Below are positions 56,393 through 64,000 of a DNA stretch of 64,000 nt, piece by piece. The DNA comes from Planomonospora_B alba. GTDB lineage: Bacteria > Actinomycetota > Actinomycetes > Streptosporangiales > Streptosporangiaceae. Each line of letters starts with the position of its first letter. Within the stretch, counting starts at the first letter, position 1. The stretch spans positions 47,993 to 111,992 of the forward strand of contig NZ_BAAAUT010000023.1 in assembly GCF_039534085.1 (NCBI RefSeq). Direction: 5' to 3'. The translations under genes and the position numbers were made by a program. The notes under the pieces were generated by a model. It saw nothing but the letters and a program-made list of their open reading frames with translations, searched no databases and was not told where the DNA came from.

Positions 56393-57544
56393 TCAGGCCC
56401 CCTGGCCGCTGTAGGCGGTGGCCTTCGCCCCGGCGTCGGAGCCGGTGCGGCGCTCGCGCCCGGCGGTCTGCGCCAGGAGCCGGTGGTAGACGCGCTCGTA
56501 GCCCCTGGCCATGACGTCGAGGTCGAACCTGCGCTCCACGTGCCGCCGGCAGGCGAGCGGATCGATCGCGCCGGCGCGCTCGATCGCGCCCGGCAGCTCG
56601 CCGGGGTCGGAGCAGATCAGGCCGGTCCGGCCCTCGGCCACGACCTCGGGGACCGACCCCCGGCCGAGGGCGACCACCGGTGTGCCGCAGGCCATGGCCT
56701 CGATCATCACCATGCCGAACGGCTCCTCCCACAGGATGGGGAAGAGCAGGCAGCGGGCCGCGGCCAGCAGCTCGCGCTTGCGGGCGGCGTCGGCCTCCCC
56801 GACGTACTCGGCGTCCGGGCCGAGCCGGGGCCGGACGTACTCGTCGAAGTAGGCCTGCTCCACCGCCTCGGTCAGCTTGCCTGCCAGCACGATGCGCCGT
56901 CCCGCCGCGCGGGCGGCGTCGATCGCCAGGTGCGCCCCCTTGTCGATGTTGAACCGGCCGAGCCAGAGCACCCAGTCCTCCTTCCGCTCCCGCAGCGGGA
57001 AGGTGGAGACGTCCAGCGCGTTGTGGACGGTCCCGGCCCAGTTGAGGTCGGGGGCGATGCGCCGCTGGGCGTCGGAGATGGCGACCAGGGAGACGTCGCC
57101 GCCCAGCGCCCGGTAGTAGTCGGCCAGCTCGCCGGCGACCGAGCCGTGGCAGGTGACCACGGTCGGGACGGCGCGGGCGGCCGCGGTCAGCGGTCCGGCC
57201 AGCGAGTGGTCGTGCACGATGTCGGCGCCGGTGCCCGCCAGCAGGCGGCGGGCGCGCGCCACGTGCAGCACCTCGGGCAGCGGTTCGCCGATCCGCTCCG
57301 ACGGGGCCGTCTCGTAGGTCCGCAGGAAGCGCCCGGGGACACCGGATCGGCCGGCGCCGACGAGCGTCACCTCGTGGCCGCGCCGGGTCAGGCCGGTGAC
57401 GAGGTCGGCGAGCATGGCCTCGATCCCGCCGTAGGCCCGGGGCGGCACGTCGTACCACGGCGGTGCGATCATCGCGATGCGCAGTCCGCCGGCCCGCTCG
57501 ACCCGCCGCTCGGGACGCTGCGAAAGATCAATCAGAGAACCCAA
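56393..57544 (-). CDS. GT4 family glycosyltransferase (glycogen/maltodextrin-associated type)
   Basis: About 383 residues, GT-B fold. The N-terminal domain begins RIAMIAPPWYDVPPRAYGG (a Tyr-Gly-Gly pattern of GT4 enzymes that use GDP/UDP sugars) and the C-terminal domain has WLGRFNIDKGAHLAID, LFPILWEEPFGMVMIEAMAC with the EX7E element, and VALGRGSVPEVVAEG. The start is uncertain: a TTG at 57544 lies 10 bases after GGAGG, and 57565 is an alternative TTG. Convergent with the debranching-type gene. Donor and acceptor unknown. Confidence 0.8.
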   Translation of the reverse strand: MGSLIDLSQRPERRVERAGGLRIAMIAPPWYDVPPRAYGGIEAMLADLVTGLTRRGHEVTLVGAGRSGVPGRFLRTYETAPSERIGEPLPEVLHVARARRLLAGTGADIVHDHSLAGPLTAAARAVPTVVTCHGSVAGELADYYRALGGDVSLVAISDAQRRIAPDLNWAGTVHNALDVSTFPLRERKEDWVLWLGRFNIDKGAHLAIDAARAAGRRIVLAGKLTEAVEQAYFDEYVRPRLGPDAEYVGEADAARKRELLAAARCLLFPILWEEPFGMVMIEAMACGTPVVALGRGSVPEVVAEGRTGLICSDPGELPGAIERAGAIDPLACRRHVERRFDLDVMARGYERVYHRLLAQTAGRERRTGSDAGAKATAYSGQGA

Positions 57545-57745
57545 CTCGAGAACACCTCCCAGCAACGCCGGGGCGGGGGTGCGCCCCGGACCCTCCGTGC
57601 CAGAGATCCACTGAAAGAGTTCGTGATCTCGGTCAGAGAGGATAACCCGGCGTGCCGCCCGGCCCGCGGGCCGGGTGCCGCGCCGCGCAGGCGCTTGCGG
57701 CCGGCCTCGTCGAGCGGCCCGGAGACGGGCGGGACCGGCGGGGCG

Positions 57746-58141
57746 TCAGCCCAGCATCACGCCGAGGAAGAGCGCGGCCAGCGCGGACAGGCCGCTGAGC
57801 GCGCCGAGCACGGCGATGCCGCGCCGGGACGCCGCACGGGCGTGCAGGAAGGCGGCGACGCCGGAGACCACCACGACCGCCACCTTCACCTCCAGGGTGC
57901 GCCGGTAGGCGGGGTCGTCGCCGAGCCCGTCGAGCAGGTTCCACACGCCGGTGGCGAGCAGGATCGCGTAGGCCGGCCAGGCCACCCGGTTGAACGCGCG
58001 GGCCGCGGCCTTGGTCACCCCCTCGCCGGTCGCGCGCAGCGCCGGGACGAGGAAGGCGAGGGTCAGCTGGCCGCCGACCCAGACGCAGGCGGCCAGCACG
58101 TGGAGGAAGACGCGGACGGTGTCCAGGGATACGGAGAGCAC
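57746..58141 (-). CDS. CopD-like integral membrane protein
   Basis: A 131-residue protein of four membrane helices. TM1 contains FLHVLAACVWVGGQL with a conserved His-Val-...-Trp-x-Gly-Gly pattern found in CopD and DUF2269-type proteins, which may bind haem or copper. Basic loops between helices. It is in the gap between GT4 and an acyl-CoA dehydrogenase; function unknown. Confidence 0.75.
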   Translation of the reverse strand: MLSVSLDTVRVFLHVLAACVWVGGQLTLAFLVPALRATGEGVTKAAARAFNRVAWPAYAILLATGVWNLLDGLGDDPAYRRTLEVKVAVVVVSGVAAFLHARAASRRGIAVLGALSGLSALAALFLGVMLG

Positions 58142-58216
58142 GCGGACACCGTAGTGTCCGCGTGCCCCGGTCCCGCCACGGGGGCTCCCCCTCCCGCTCC
58201 GGGGCTCCCCGGGAGG

Positions 58217-59362
58217 TCAGAGTCCCAGGTCGCGGCCGATGATCTCGCGCATGATCTCGTTGGACCCGGCCCAGATGCGGGTCACCCGGGCGTCCATCCA
58301 GGCGCGGGCGACGCGGTACTCCTTCATGTAGCCGTAGCCGCCGAACAGCTGCACGCAGGCGTCCAGCACCTGGCCCTGCACCTCGGAGGTCCACATCTTG
58401 GCCTTGGCGGCGTCGACCGCGCTCAGCTCGCCGGCGGCGTGCGCCGCGACGCACTGGTCCACGAAGGCCTGGGAGACCTCGACCTTGGTGACCAGGTCGG
58501 CCAGGACGAACTTGTTGTGCTGGAAGGAGCCGATGGCCTGGCCGAAGGCCTTGCGCTCCTTGACGTAGGCCAGGGTCTCGGCCAGCACCGACGCCGCGTG
58601 CGCGAGGTTCGCCACCGCCGAGCCGAGGCGCTCCTGCGGCAGCCGCTCCATCATCGCGATGAAGCCCCGGTCCACCTCGCCGATCACGTTCTCGGCGGGG
58701 ACGCGCACGTTCTCGAAGAACAGCTCGGCGGTGTCGGCCTCCGGCTGGCCCACCTTGTCGAGCTTGCGGCCCCGGGTGAAGCCCTCCATCCCGGTCTCGA
58801 CCGCGAACAGCGTGATGCCCTTGGCCCGCTTCTCGGGGCTGGTGCGGGCGGCCACCACGACCAGGTCGGCGCAGTAGCCGTTGGTGATGAAGGTCTTGGA
58901 GCCGTTGACGATCCAGTCGGAGCCGTCGCGGACCGCGGTGGTGCGCAGCGCGGCCAGGTCGGAGCCCCCGCTCGGCTCGCTCATGCCGATCGCGGTGATC
59001 ATCTCGCCGGAGCAGAAGCGGGGCAGCCAGCGCTTCCTCTGCTCCTCGGTGGTCAGCTCCACCAGGTACGGCGCGACCACGTCGTAGTGGATGCCGAGAC
59101 TGGAGGAGAAGGCTGCGCCGGCCCAGGACAGCTCCTCGCCCAGCACCGCGTTGAAGCGGTAGTCCCCGGCCGCGCTCCCGCCGTACTCCTCCGGGACCTC
59201 CAGGCCGAGGAAGCCCTGCCGGCCGGCCTCGAGCCAGACCTCCCGGTCGATCAGGCGGTTCTCGATGAACTCCTCGGCGCGCGGGGTGATCGACCGCGCG
59301 ATGAACTCCCGGACCGACTCGCGGAAGACGTCGTGGTCGGGGCCGTAAACGGTTCGCTTCAT
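58217..59362 (-). CDS. Acyl-CoA dehydrogenase (long-chain/isovaleryl type)
   Basis: A 381-residue FAD enzyme of beta-oxidation. FAD-binding blocks ITAIGMSEPSGGSDLAALR and NGSKTFITNGYCADL, then KVGQPEADTAELFFENVRVP and VQLFGGYGYMKEYRVARAW. The Glu used by short/medium-chain enzymes (in YEGT) is replaced (IWAGSNE); the base is probably Glu in PQERLGSAVANL, as in long-chain and isovaleryl-CoA dehydrogenases. ATG 59362 follows a short gap. A TetR-type dyad in its promoter suggests control by a fatty-acid-responsive repressor. Confidence 0.9.
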   Translation of the reverse strand: MKRTVYGPDHDVFRESVREFIARSITPRAEEFIENRLIDREVWLEAGRQGFLGLEVPEEYGGSAAGDYRFNAVLGEELSWAGAAFSSSLGIHYDVVAPYLVELTTEEQRKRWLPRFCSGEMITAIGMSEPSGGSDLAALRTTAVRDGSDWIVNGSKTFITNGYCADLVVVAARTSPEKRAKGITLFAVETGMEGFTRGRKLDKVGQPEADTAELFFENVRVPAENVIGEVDRGFIAMMERLPQERLGSAVANLAHAASVLAETLAYVKERKAFGQAIGSFQHNKFVLADLVTKVEVSQAFVDQCVAAHAAGELSAVDAAKAKMWTSEVQGQVLDACVQLFGGYGYMKEYRVARAWMDARVTRIWAGSNEIMREIIGRDLGL

Positions 59363-59374
59363 GACATGTCAGTG

Positions 59375-59390
59375 TACCGACCGGTTGGTA
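59375..59390. promoter_or_regulatory. TetR-type operator candidate before the acyl-CoA dehydrogenase
   Basis: TACCGACCGGTTGGTA, a 16-bp dyad with one mismatch, 13 bases upstream of the start. Fatty-acid TetR repressors of actinobacteria bind similar ACCGACCGGT-type sites; no such regulator is next to it. Confidence 0.5.
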
Positions 59391-59489
59391 TGGGCGGGCC
59401 GGGGGTGAACCGGGCCCCTGTCTGGTTGAATGAATCTTGGAAGGCCGCATAGGCGGTGCGGGGACCGCCGTCTCCTCCGGGGGTAGTGA

Positions 59490-62081
59490 ATGCCGGGCTC
59501 GTCACCTCTGCCCGACCGCAGTGACGCCGATCCGTCCTCCGTACCGCACCCGGCGCCGCCGCGCAGGGGCGCGGTCCCGCTCGCGGCGCCCGCCGCGGCC
59601 GGGATCCTCGCCGCGGTGGCCAGCATCCTGGCCACCTCACTGGACGCGGTGGAGCTGCCCACCGCGGCCAAGATCGGCATCACCGTCTTCGCCGGGCTCC
59701 TGGTCGGGCTGCTGACCTGGGCCACGGCGGACCGGCGGCACTCGCCCGCCGCCGCCCTCGCGGGCGCCTCCTGGCGCCCGCCCGACCAGTGGCCGCCGGT
59801 CCCCGCGCACTTCACCGGCCGCGGCGAGTCGCTGGCCGAGCTGCGCGAGGTGTTCGGCGGGCGCCGCCGCCCGCGCGACCCGGACGGAGCCGCCTCCCCG
59901 CTGGTGGTCTCCCTCTACGGCAGGGGCGGGGTGGGCAAGTCCGTGCTGATGACGCGGTTCGGCCACGAGGTCGCCGGCCGGTTCCCCGACGGGCGGCTCT
60001 ACGCCGACCTGCGCGGTGCGGTGGGCGCCCCGGTCCCGCCGGAGGAGGTGCTGACCGGCTTCCTGCGGGCGCTCGGCGTGCGGCTCACCACCGACCCCGG
60101 CGGCCTGGAGGAGCTGCGCAAGCTCTGGCTGACCTGGACCAAGGGGCGGCGCATCCTGATCGGCCTGGACAACGCCGAAGGCGGGGACCAGGTCAAGGAC
60201 CTGATCCCGGCCGAGCCCGGCTGCGCGGTGATGATCACCTCCCGGCGCCCGCTGTTCCTGCTCAACACCTACGACAAGCAGCTGTCGGTGTTCGGCGAGG
60301 CGCAGGGGGTGGAGCTGCTGGCCCGGCTGGCCGGGGGCGAGCGGGTCGCGGCGGACCTGGAGTCCGCCCGGGAGATCGTGCACATGTGCGACGGCCTGCC
60401 GCTGGCCATCAGCATCTGCGGCGGACGCCTGGCCACCCGGCCGAACTGGTCCCTGGGCGAGCTGGCCGGGCGGCTCCGCGACGAGCGCCGCCGACTGGAC
60501 CAGCTCGAACTGGCTCCCAGCCTGGACAAGAGCGTGCGCGCCTCGCTCCAGTTGAGCTACGACGCCTGCACAGGCCTCCAGCGCCGCCTGCTGCGCGCCT
60601 TCAGCCTGCTGACCGCCCCGGACGTGCCCGGCTGGGTCGCCGGAGAGCTGCTCGCCACCTCCGAGCTGGACGGCACCGACCAGCTGGAGGCGCTCATCGA
60701 CGCCCAGCTCGCCGAGTGCTCCGGTGTCGACTTCGCCGGGACGATGCGCTACCGGCTGCACGACCTGGTCCGGATCTTCGCCCGTGAGGCGGCCGCCCCC
60801 GACGAGGCGGACGGTCCCGGCCGGGCGGCCGTGGAGCGGGTGCTGGCCGGCTACCGCCGCAGGGCCGAGGCCGCGGCGATGGCCCGCTGGCCGCAGGACT
60901 GGGGCCGCAGCGGACGCAGGGGCGATCCGGCGACGACGGAGCGGGCCGAGGTCTCGGCGGCCGACTGGCTCAACGCCGAGCGGCTGACCCTGGTCGCGCT
61001 GGTCAACCAGGCGCGGAGCATGGAGATGTGGGAGGCGGCCTGGGGGCTGGGCCGGGCCTTCTGCTCGCTGTGCCACTCGCTGCGGGCCTACTGGGCCGAC
61101 TGGCGGGCGGTGGCCGAGATCGTGTACGAGGCCGCCGGGCACCTGGGCGACCGGCGGGCGCTGGGCATCGCGCTGCTGGACCGGGCCGCGGTGGCCGGGG
61201 GCCAGGGCAGCAGGCAGGACGCCTGCCGGGACGCCGAGCGCGCCCTGGAGATCTTCACCGGGCTCGGCGAGCGGTGGTGGGCCGCACGGGCGATGCGCAC
61301 GGTCGGCATGACGCTGTTCAGCGACGGCGCCCTCGACCGGGGCCAGGAGCACCTCACCGACGCGGTCGCCGCGTTCAAGGACGAGGGCGACCGCTGGTGG
61401 GCGGCGCGGACCCAGCGCAACCTGGCCGAGCTCCGGCTCGCCCAGCGCCGGACCGAGGAGGCCCGCGCGCTCCTGGAGGAGGCGCTGGAGGTGTTCGAGC
61501 GCGACCGCAACCGCTACTCGGAGGCGCAGACGCTGCGCGCCTACGGCGAGGTGCTCGGCGCCACCGCGCGGAGCCTGCACGACCGGGGCGAGGTCCGGGC
61601 CGCCCAGGAGTACTTCGCCCGGGCGGGCTTCAGCCTGGACCGCGCCGCGGAGATGTTCCGCGCCCGCGGGGAGGAGTGGGAGGTCGCCCGGTGCCTGCGC
61701 GCCGCCGGGGAGGTCGGCAACCCGGCGAACCGGCTGACCGAGCTGAGCCACGTACGGCAGGCCGCCGACCTGCTGGTCAAGCTGGGCGACTCCTGGGGTG
61801 TGGCCAGGACGGAGCTGTCGGCCGGGCGCGTGCACGCCAGGGCCGGCCGGACGCGGGAGGCGGCGGAGGCGTTCGAGCACGCCGCGCGCGCCTTCGAGGA
61901 GCTGGGCGACCGGTGGTGGATGGCCCGGTGCCTGCGCCACCTCGGCGAGGCGCACCTGGAGGCGGGCGACCGGCAGGCGGCGGTCGAGGCGCTCACCCGG
62001 GCCCAGGACGTCTACCGCGGTCTCGGCAACCGCTCGGGCATGGGGCGCACGCTGGAGCTGCTGCGCCGGGCCCGGGAGTGA
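59490..62081 (+). CDS. Membrane-anchored STAND (NB-ARC) ATPase with TPR repeats
   Basis: An 863-residue signalling-type ATPase. Two membrane helices (about 35-52 and 59-77: GILAAVASILATS and IGITVFAGLLVGLLTWAT) precede the NB-ARC module: Walker A YGRGGVGKSVLMTRF, Walker B-like RILIGLDNAEGG, sensor MITSRRPLFLL, GLPLAISICGGRLA (GxP). A winged-helix part and LHDLVRIFAREAA follow. From about 510 to 863 are TPR-like repeats, including two copies of the A(F/E)...GDRWW motif. Family members regulate antibiotic production (AfsR), cell death or phage defence; this one lacks the SARP/HTH DNA-binding domain. ATG 59490; weak ribosome site. Confidence 0.85.
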   Translation: MPGSSPLPDRSDADPSSVPHPAPPRRGAVPLAAPAAAGILAAVASILATSLDAVELPTAAKIGITVFAGLLVGLLTWATADRRHSPAAALAGASWRPPDQWPPVPAHFTGRGESLAELREVFGGRRRPRDPDGAASPLVVSLYGRGGVGKSVLMTRFGHEVAGRFPDGRLYADLRGAVGAPVPPEEVLTGFLRALGVRLTTDPGGLEELRKLWLTWTKGRRILIGLDNAEGGDQVKDLIPAEPGCAVMITSRRPLFLLNTYDKQLSVFGEAQGVELLARLAGGERVAADLESAREIVHMCDGLPLAISICGGRLATRPNWSLGELAGRLRDERRRLDQLELAPSLDKSVRASLQLSYDACTGLQRRLLRAFSLLTAPDVPGWVAGELLATSELDGTDQLEALIDAQLAECSGVDFAGTMRYRLHDLVRIFAREAAAPDEADGPGRAAVERVLAGYRRRAEAAAMARWPQDWGRSGRRGDPATTERAEVSAADWLNAERLTLVALVNQARSMEMWEAAWGLGRAFCSLCHSLRAYWADWRAVAEIVYEAAGHLGDRRALGIALLDRAAVAGGQGSRQDACRDAERALEIFTGLGERWWAARAMRTVGMTLFSDGALDRGQEHLTDAVAAFKDEGDRWWAARTQRNLAELRLAQRRTEEARALLEEALEVFERDRNRYSEAQTLRAYGEVLGATARSLHDRGEVRAAQEYFARAGFSLDRAAEMFRARGEEWEVARCLRAAGEVGNPANRLTELSHVRQAADLLVKLGDSWGVARTELSAGRVHARAGRTREAAEAFEHAARAFEELGDRWWMARCLRHLGEAHLEAGDRQAAVEALTRAQDVYRGLGNRSGMGRTLELLRRARE

Positions 62082-62133
62082 CCGCCGTGCGGCGGTGCCG
62101 GGCCCGGGAGCGCCCGGCCCGGCCGCCGGGTCC

Positions 62134-63012
62134 TCACGGCCGCTCGGTGCCGATCAGGTTCCCGCCGGCCCGGCGGGCCCGCTCCATGTCCGCCAGGAAC
62201 GCCTCCCTGACCTGCCGGGCCTGATCGGTCAGCCGCTCCAGGGGCGGCAGGGCGGCCCCGTCCCCGGCGATCTCCGCGACCAGCTCCTCGTAGCGCGGGG
62301 CGCGCTCGGCCAGCGCCTCCAGCTGCCGGTAGGAGCGGTAGACCGCGTCGGCCCTGCGGACCTGCGCGGCGTACTCCTCCAGCGCCTCGACCCGCTCCAC
62401 CAGTGCGGCCAGCGCGGTCTCCAGCGCCTCGCCGTAGGGGGCGAAGGCCTGCGCCACCTCGGGCGGGGGCGCGCCCGGCACGATCCGCCGGTGCTCGGCC
62501 CGCATCTGCGAGAGCCGGACCAGCCGGGTGGCGATCCGCCAGACCTGCTCGGGCAGGGTCACCGCGTTGTCGATCGCGTCGAGCAGGCCGTCGCGGTTGA
62601 CGTGCGAGCCGAGCACCGCCTCGGCGGCGTCCTGCGCGCGGCGGAGCAGGGCGCCGCACTCGTCGTCGAGGTCCTCGGGCACGACGAACCTGTCGGCGTG
62701 CTCGCGTGCCGCCCGCCACCGGCGGCGCTCCCGGCGGGAGCCGGAGCCGACGGTCAGCGCGCATCCCGCGGCGAAGACGCCGGCCATGACCGCGGCCGAC
62801 AGGAGGCCGCTGAGTCCGGCGACCGCCCAGGCCAGCAGCAGGAACGCGGCGGAGGCGAACACGGCGAACGGATCCGGGGCCGCGCGGGAGGGAACGGGAC
62901 CGGGCCGCCGGGAGGCCCTCAGCACCCGGGGGTCGGCGCGGAGCAGGGCGGAGACCCGTTCGGGCAGGGCGGGGTCGACGACCGGGCGCGGCGGGCGGAT
63001 CAGCGGTTCCAC
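62134..63012 (-). CDS. Membrane protein with coiled coil, unknown function
   Basis: A 292-residue protein. Two adjacent membrane helices lie near residues 48-95 (FAVFASAAFLLLAWAVAGL); the rest is soluble and helical, with a likely coiled coil at 185-245 (ETALAALVERVEALEEYAAQ) and a basic/acidic tail. GTG 63012 follows GGAGG. Convergent with the STAND ATPase gene. No domain recognised. Confidence 0.72.
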   Translation of the reverse strand: MEPLIRPPRPVVDPALPERVSALLRADPRVLRASRRPGPVPSRAAPDPFAVFASAAFLLLAWAVAGLSGLLSAAVMAGVFAAGCALTVGSGSRRERRRWRAAREHADRFVVPEDLDDECGALLRRAQDAAEAVLGSHVNRDGLLDAIDNAVTLPEQVWRIATRLVRLSQMRAEHRRIVPGAPPPEVAQAFAPYGEALETALAALVERVEALEEYAAQVRRADAVYRSYRQLEALAERAPRYEELVAEIAGDGAALPPLERLTDQARQVREAFLADMERARRAGGNLIGTERP

Positions 63013-63168
63013 ATGACCTCCTCACGGCGGGCGGCGGCTGATTCCACTTTTCATCACCCTGCGGCCGATATGGGGTTTTGGGAAGATAAGCGGCTATTTT
63101 CAATATTTATGGTGGTGAGTACCACACGTTAACGGTGTGGCCATATCCGGCTGTATAGACTCCCCGTG

Positions 63169-63969
63169 ATGAACGACTTCACGCGATGGATCGATCTGGA
63201 AGGCGCCGTCAACGTGCGCGACCTCGGCGGGCTCGCCACGGTGGACGGCGGGACCACGCGCTTCGGCCGGATCTACCGCTCCGACAACCTGCAGGGGCTG
63301 ACCGGGCGCGACGTCGAGCGGCTCGTCGCCGACCTCAAGCTCCGCCACGTCGTCGATCTGCGCTCCGGCCCGGAGGTCTTCCTGGAGGGGCCGGGCCCGC
63401 TCACCCGCGTCCCCGAGGTGAGCATCCACCACCTCACCCTCTTCGCCGAGGGCGGCAGGCACACCGACGCCGAGGCCGACACGATCGACGCCGAGCGGGT
63501 CCTGCCCTGGCAGGAGCGGGTGGAGGAGGAGAAGCTGGCCGAGCTGCGGGTGACCGGCTTCTACTACGGCTACCTGCGCGACCGGCCCGACTCGGTGCTG
63601 GCGGCCCTGCGCGCCATGGCCCGCGACGACGGCGCCGCCATCGTGCACTGCGCGGCGGGCAAGGACCGCACGGGCGTGCTGTGCGCCCTCGCCCTGGAGG
63701 TCGCCGGGGCCACCCGGGAGGCCATCTTCGACGACTACGCGGCCACCGGCGAGCGCATCGAGCAGATCCTGGCCCGGCTGCGGGCCAGCACCACCTACCG
63801 CGACGACCTCGACTCCCGTCCGGCCGACGACCACCGGCCCCGCCGGCAGTACATGGAGCAGCTCTTCGAGGTGCTGGACGAGCGCTTCGGCGGCCCCCTC
63901 GGCTGGCTCGCCGCCCAGGGCTGGACCGACGCCGACACCGCCGCACTGAGATCCCGGCTGCGCGACTAG
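63169..63969 (+). CDS. Tyrosine-protein phosphatase (PTP/DSP, Y_phosphatase3 type)
   Basis: A 266-residue cysteine phosphatase. The start INLRD-like segment reads GAVNVRDLGGLATVDGGTTR, and the P-loop is IVHCAAGKDRTGVL with catalytic Cys in HCAAGKDR; the FYYGYLRDRP region is typical of bacterial phospho-Tyr/lipid phosphatases of this group. ATG 63169 (GTG 63166 is also possible). Substrate may be phosphotyrosine or a phosphoinositide. Confidence 0.88.
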   Translation: MNDFTRWIDLEGAVNVRDLGGLATVDGGTTRFGRIYRSDNLQGLTGRDVERLVADLKLRHVVDLRSGPEVFLEGPGPLTRVPEVSIHHLTLFAEGGRHTDAEADTIDAERVLPWQERVEEEKLAELRVTGFYYGYLRDRPDSVLAALRAMARDDGAAIVHCAAGKDRTGVLCALALEVAGATREAIFDDYAATGERIEQILARLRASTTYRDDLDSRPADDHRPRRQYMEQLFEVLDERFGGPLGWLAAQGWTDADTAALRSRLRD

Positions 63970-64000
63970 GCCGCCCGGCCGCCGGCGGCTCCCGGGAGCC

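Noticed and set aside
54137..59452. 1771-codon plus-strand frame
   Set aside because: It runs through the debranching-type gene in another frame and through three minus-strand genes; composition is that of antisense GC-rich sequence.
59490..62081. Avs-type antiphage STAND defence gene
   Set aside because: No nuclease or other known effector is fused; neighbours are not defence genes. Kept only as an unexplained STAND ATPase.

Overview
The window is very GC-rich, starts often with GTG, uses AGGAGG-type ribosome sites, and carries actinobacterial markers: an mIHF-type integration host factor, a polyphosphate glucokinase, a PucR regulator, a CebR-type operator and a SoxR-type operator with a 19-bp promoter spacer. 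It looks like chromosome from a soil actinomycete, perhaps Streptosporangiales; the order is inference from gene style, not from a search. No CRISPR array, insertion sequence, prophage or canonical tRNA/rRNA gene was seen.

Layout. 1-3625: start of mreB (runs off the left edge), an FAD D-amino-acid dehydrogenase-like gene and a PucR regulator. 3934-13923: a carbohydrate island with lipoprotein binding protein, two permeases, cytosolic GH13 glucosidase, LacI repressor and a secreted multidomain GH87 enzyme; together they make a plausible fungal alpha-1,3-glucan utilisation locus. 14104-16820: recQ and a secreted nuclease. 17424-20769: a TetR remnant, a sulfotransferase/glycosyltransferase pair, then two tandem tRNA-like RNAs and a wrecked Ro60/TROVE (Rsr) gene. 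20933-24982: a membrane protein, an MBL hydrolase, small proteins and a CDGSH iron-sulfur protein. 23687-27056 (minus): a four-gene operon (small protein, methyltransferase, haem-oxygenase-like diiron enzyme, GT2). 27228-29725: mIHF, small conserved proteins, an acyl-CoA dehydrogenase stub and a secreted protein. 30011-36252: ABC-F ATPase, SoxR-box FMN reductase, ABC exporter, polyphosphate glucokinase and a sortase-like lipoprotein without catalytic residues. 36374-38785: GH6 cellulase behind a perfect CebR box. 38907-44599: VOC protein/TetR divergent pair and hrpA. 44596-46545: a deletion scar joining two broken genes, a strong terminator and a 57-bp duplication. 46508-59362: UvrA-like ATPase, RidA/TetR pair, HAD hydrolase, gamma-glutamyltransferase, pentapeptide protein, glycogen-debranching-type enzyme, GT4, CopD-like protein, acyl-CoA dehydrogenase. 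59490-63969: membrane-anchored STAND ATPase with TPRs, a membrane coiled-coil protein and a tyrosine phosphatase.

The most interesting region is 20000-20770. Two consecutive transcripts can each fold as a circularly permuted tRNA mimic (T-arm, closed acceptor stem, two linker bases, D-arm, then a stem in the anticodon position), which is the kind of architecture expected of bacterial YrlA-type Y RNAs. They lie directly upstream of a gene whose surviving pieces match both ends of a Ro60/Rsr protein. The protein gene is destroyed by a large deletion and at least two frameshifts while the RNA helices remain intact.

Several other loci show decay: the Rsr gene, two TetR remnants, an acyl-CoA dehydrogenase start and a beta-helix protein. 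Short dyads that look like operators lie in front of several genes and are listed separately.
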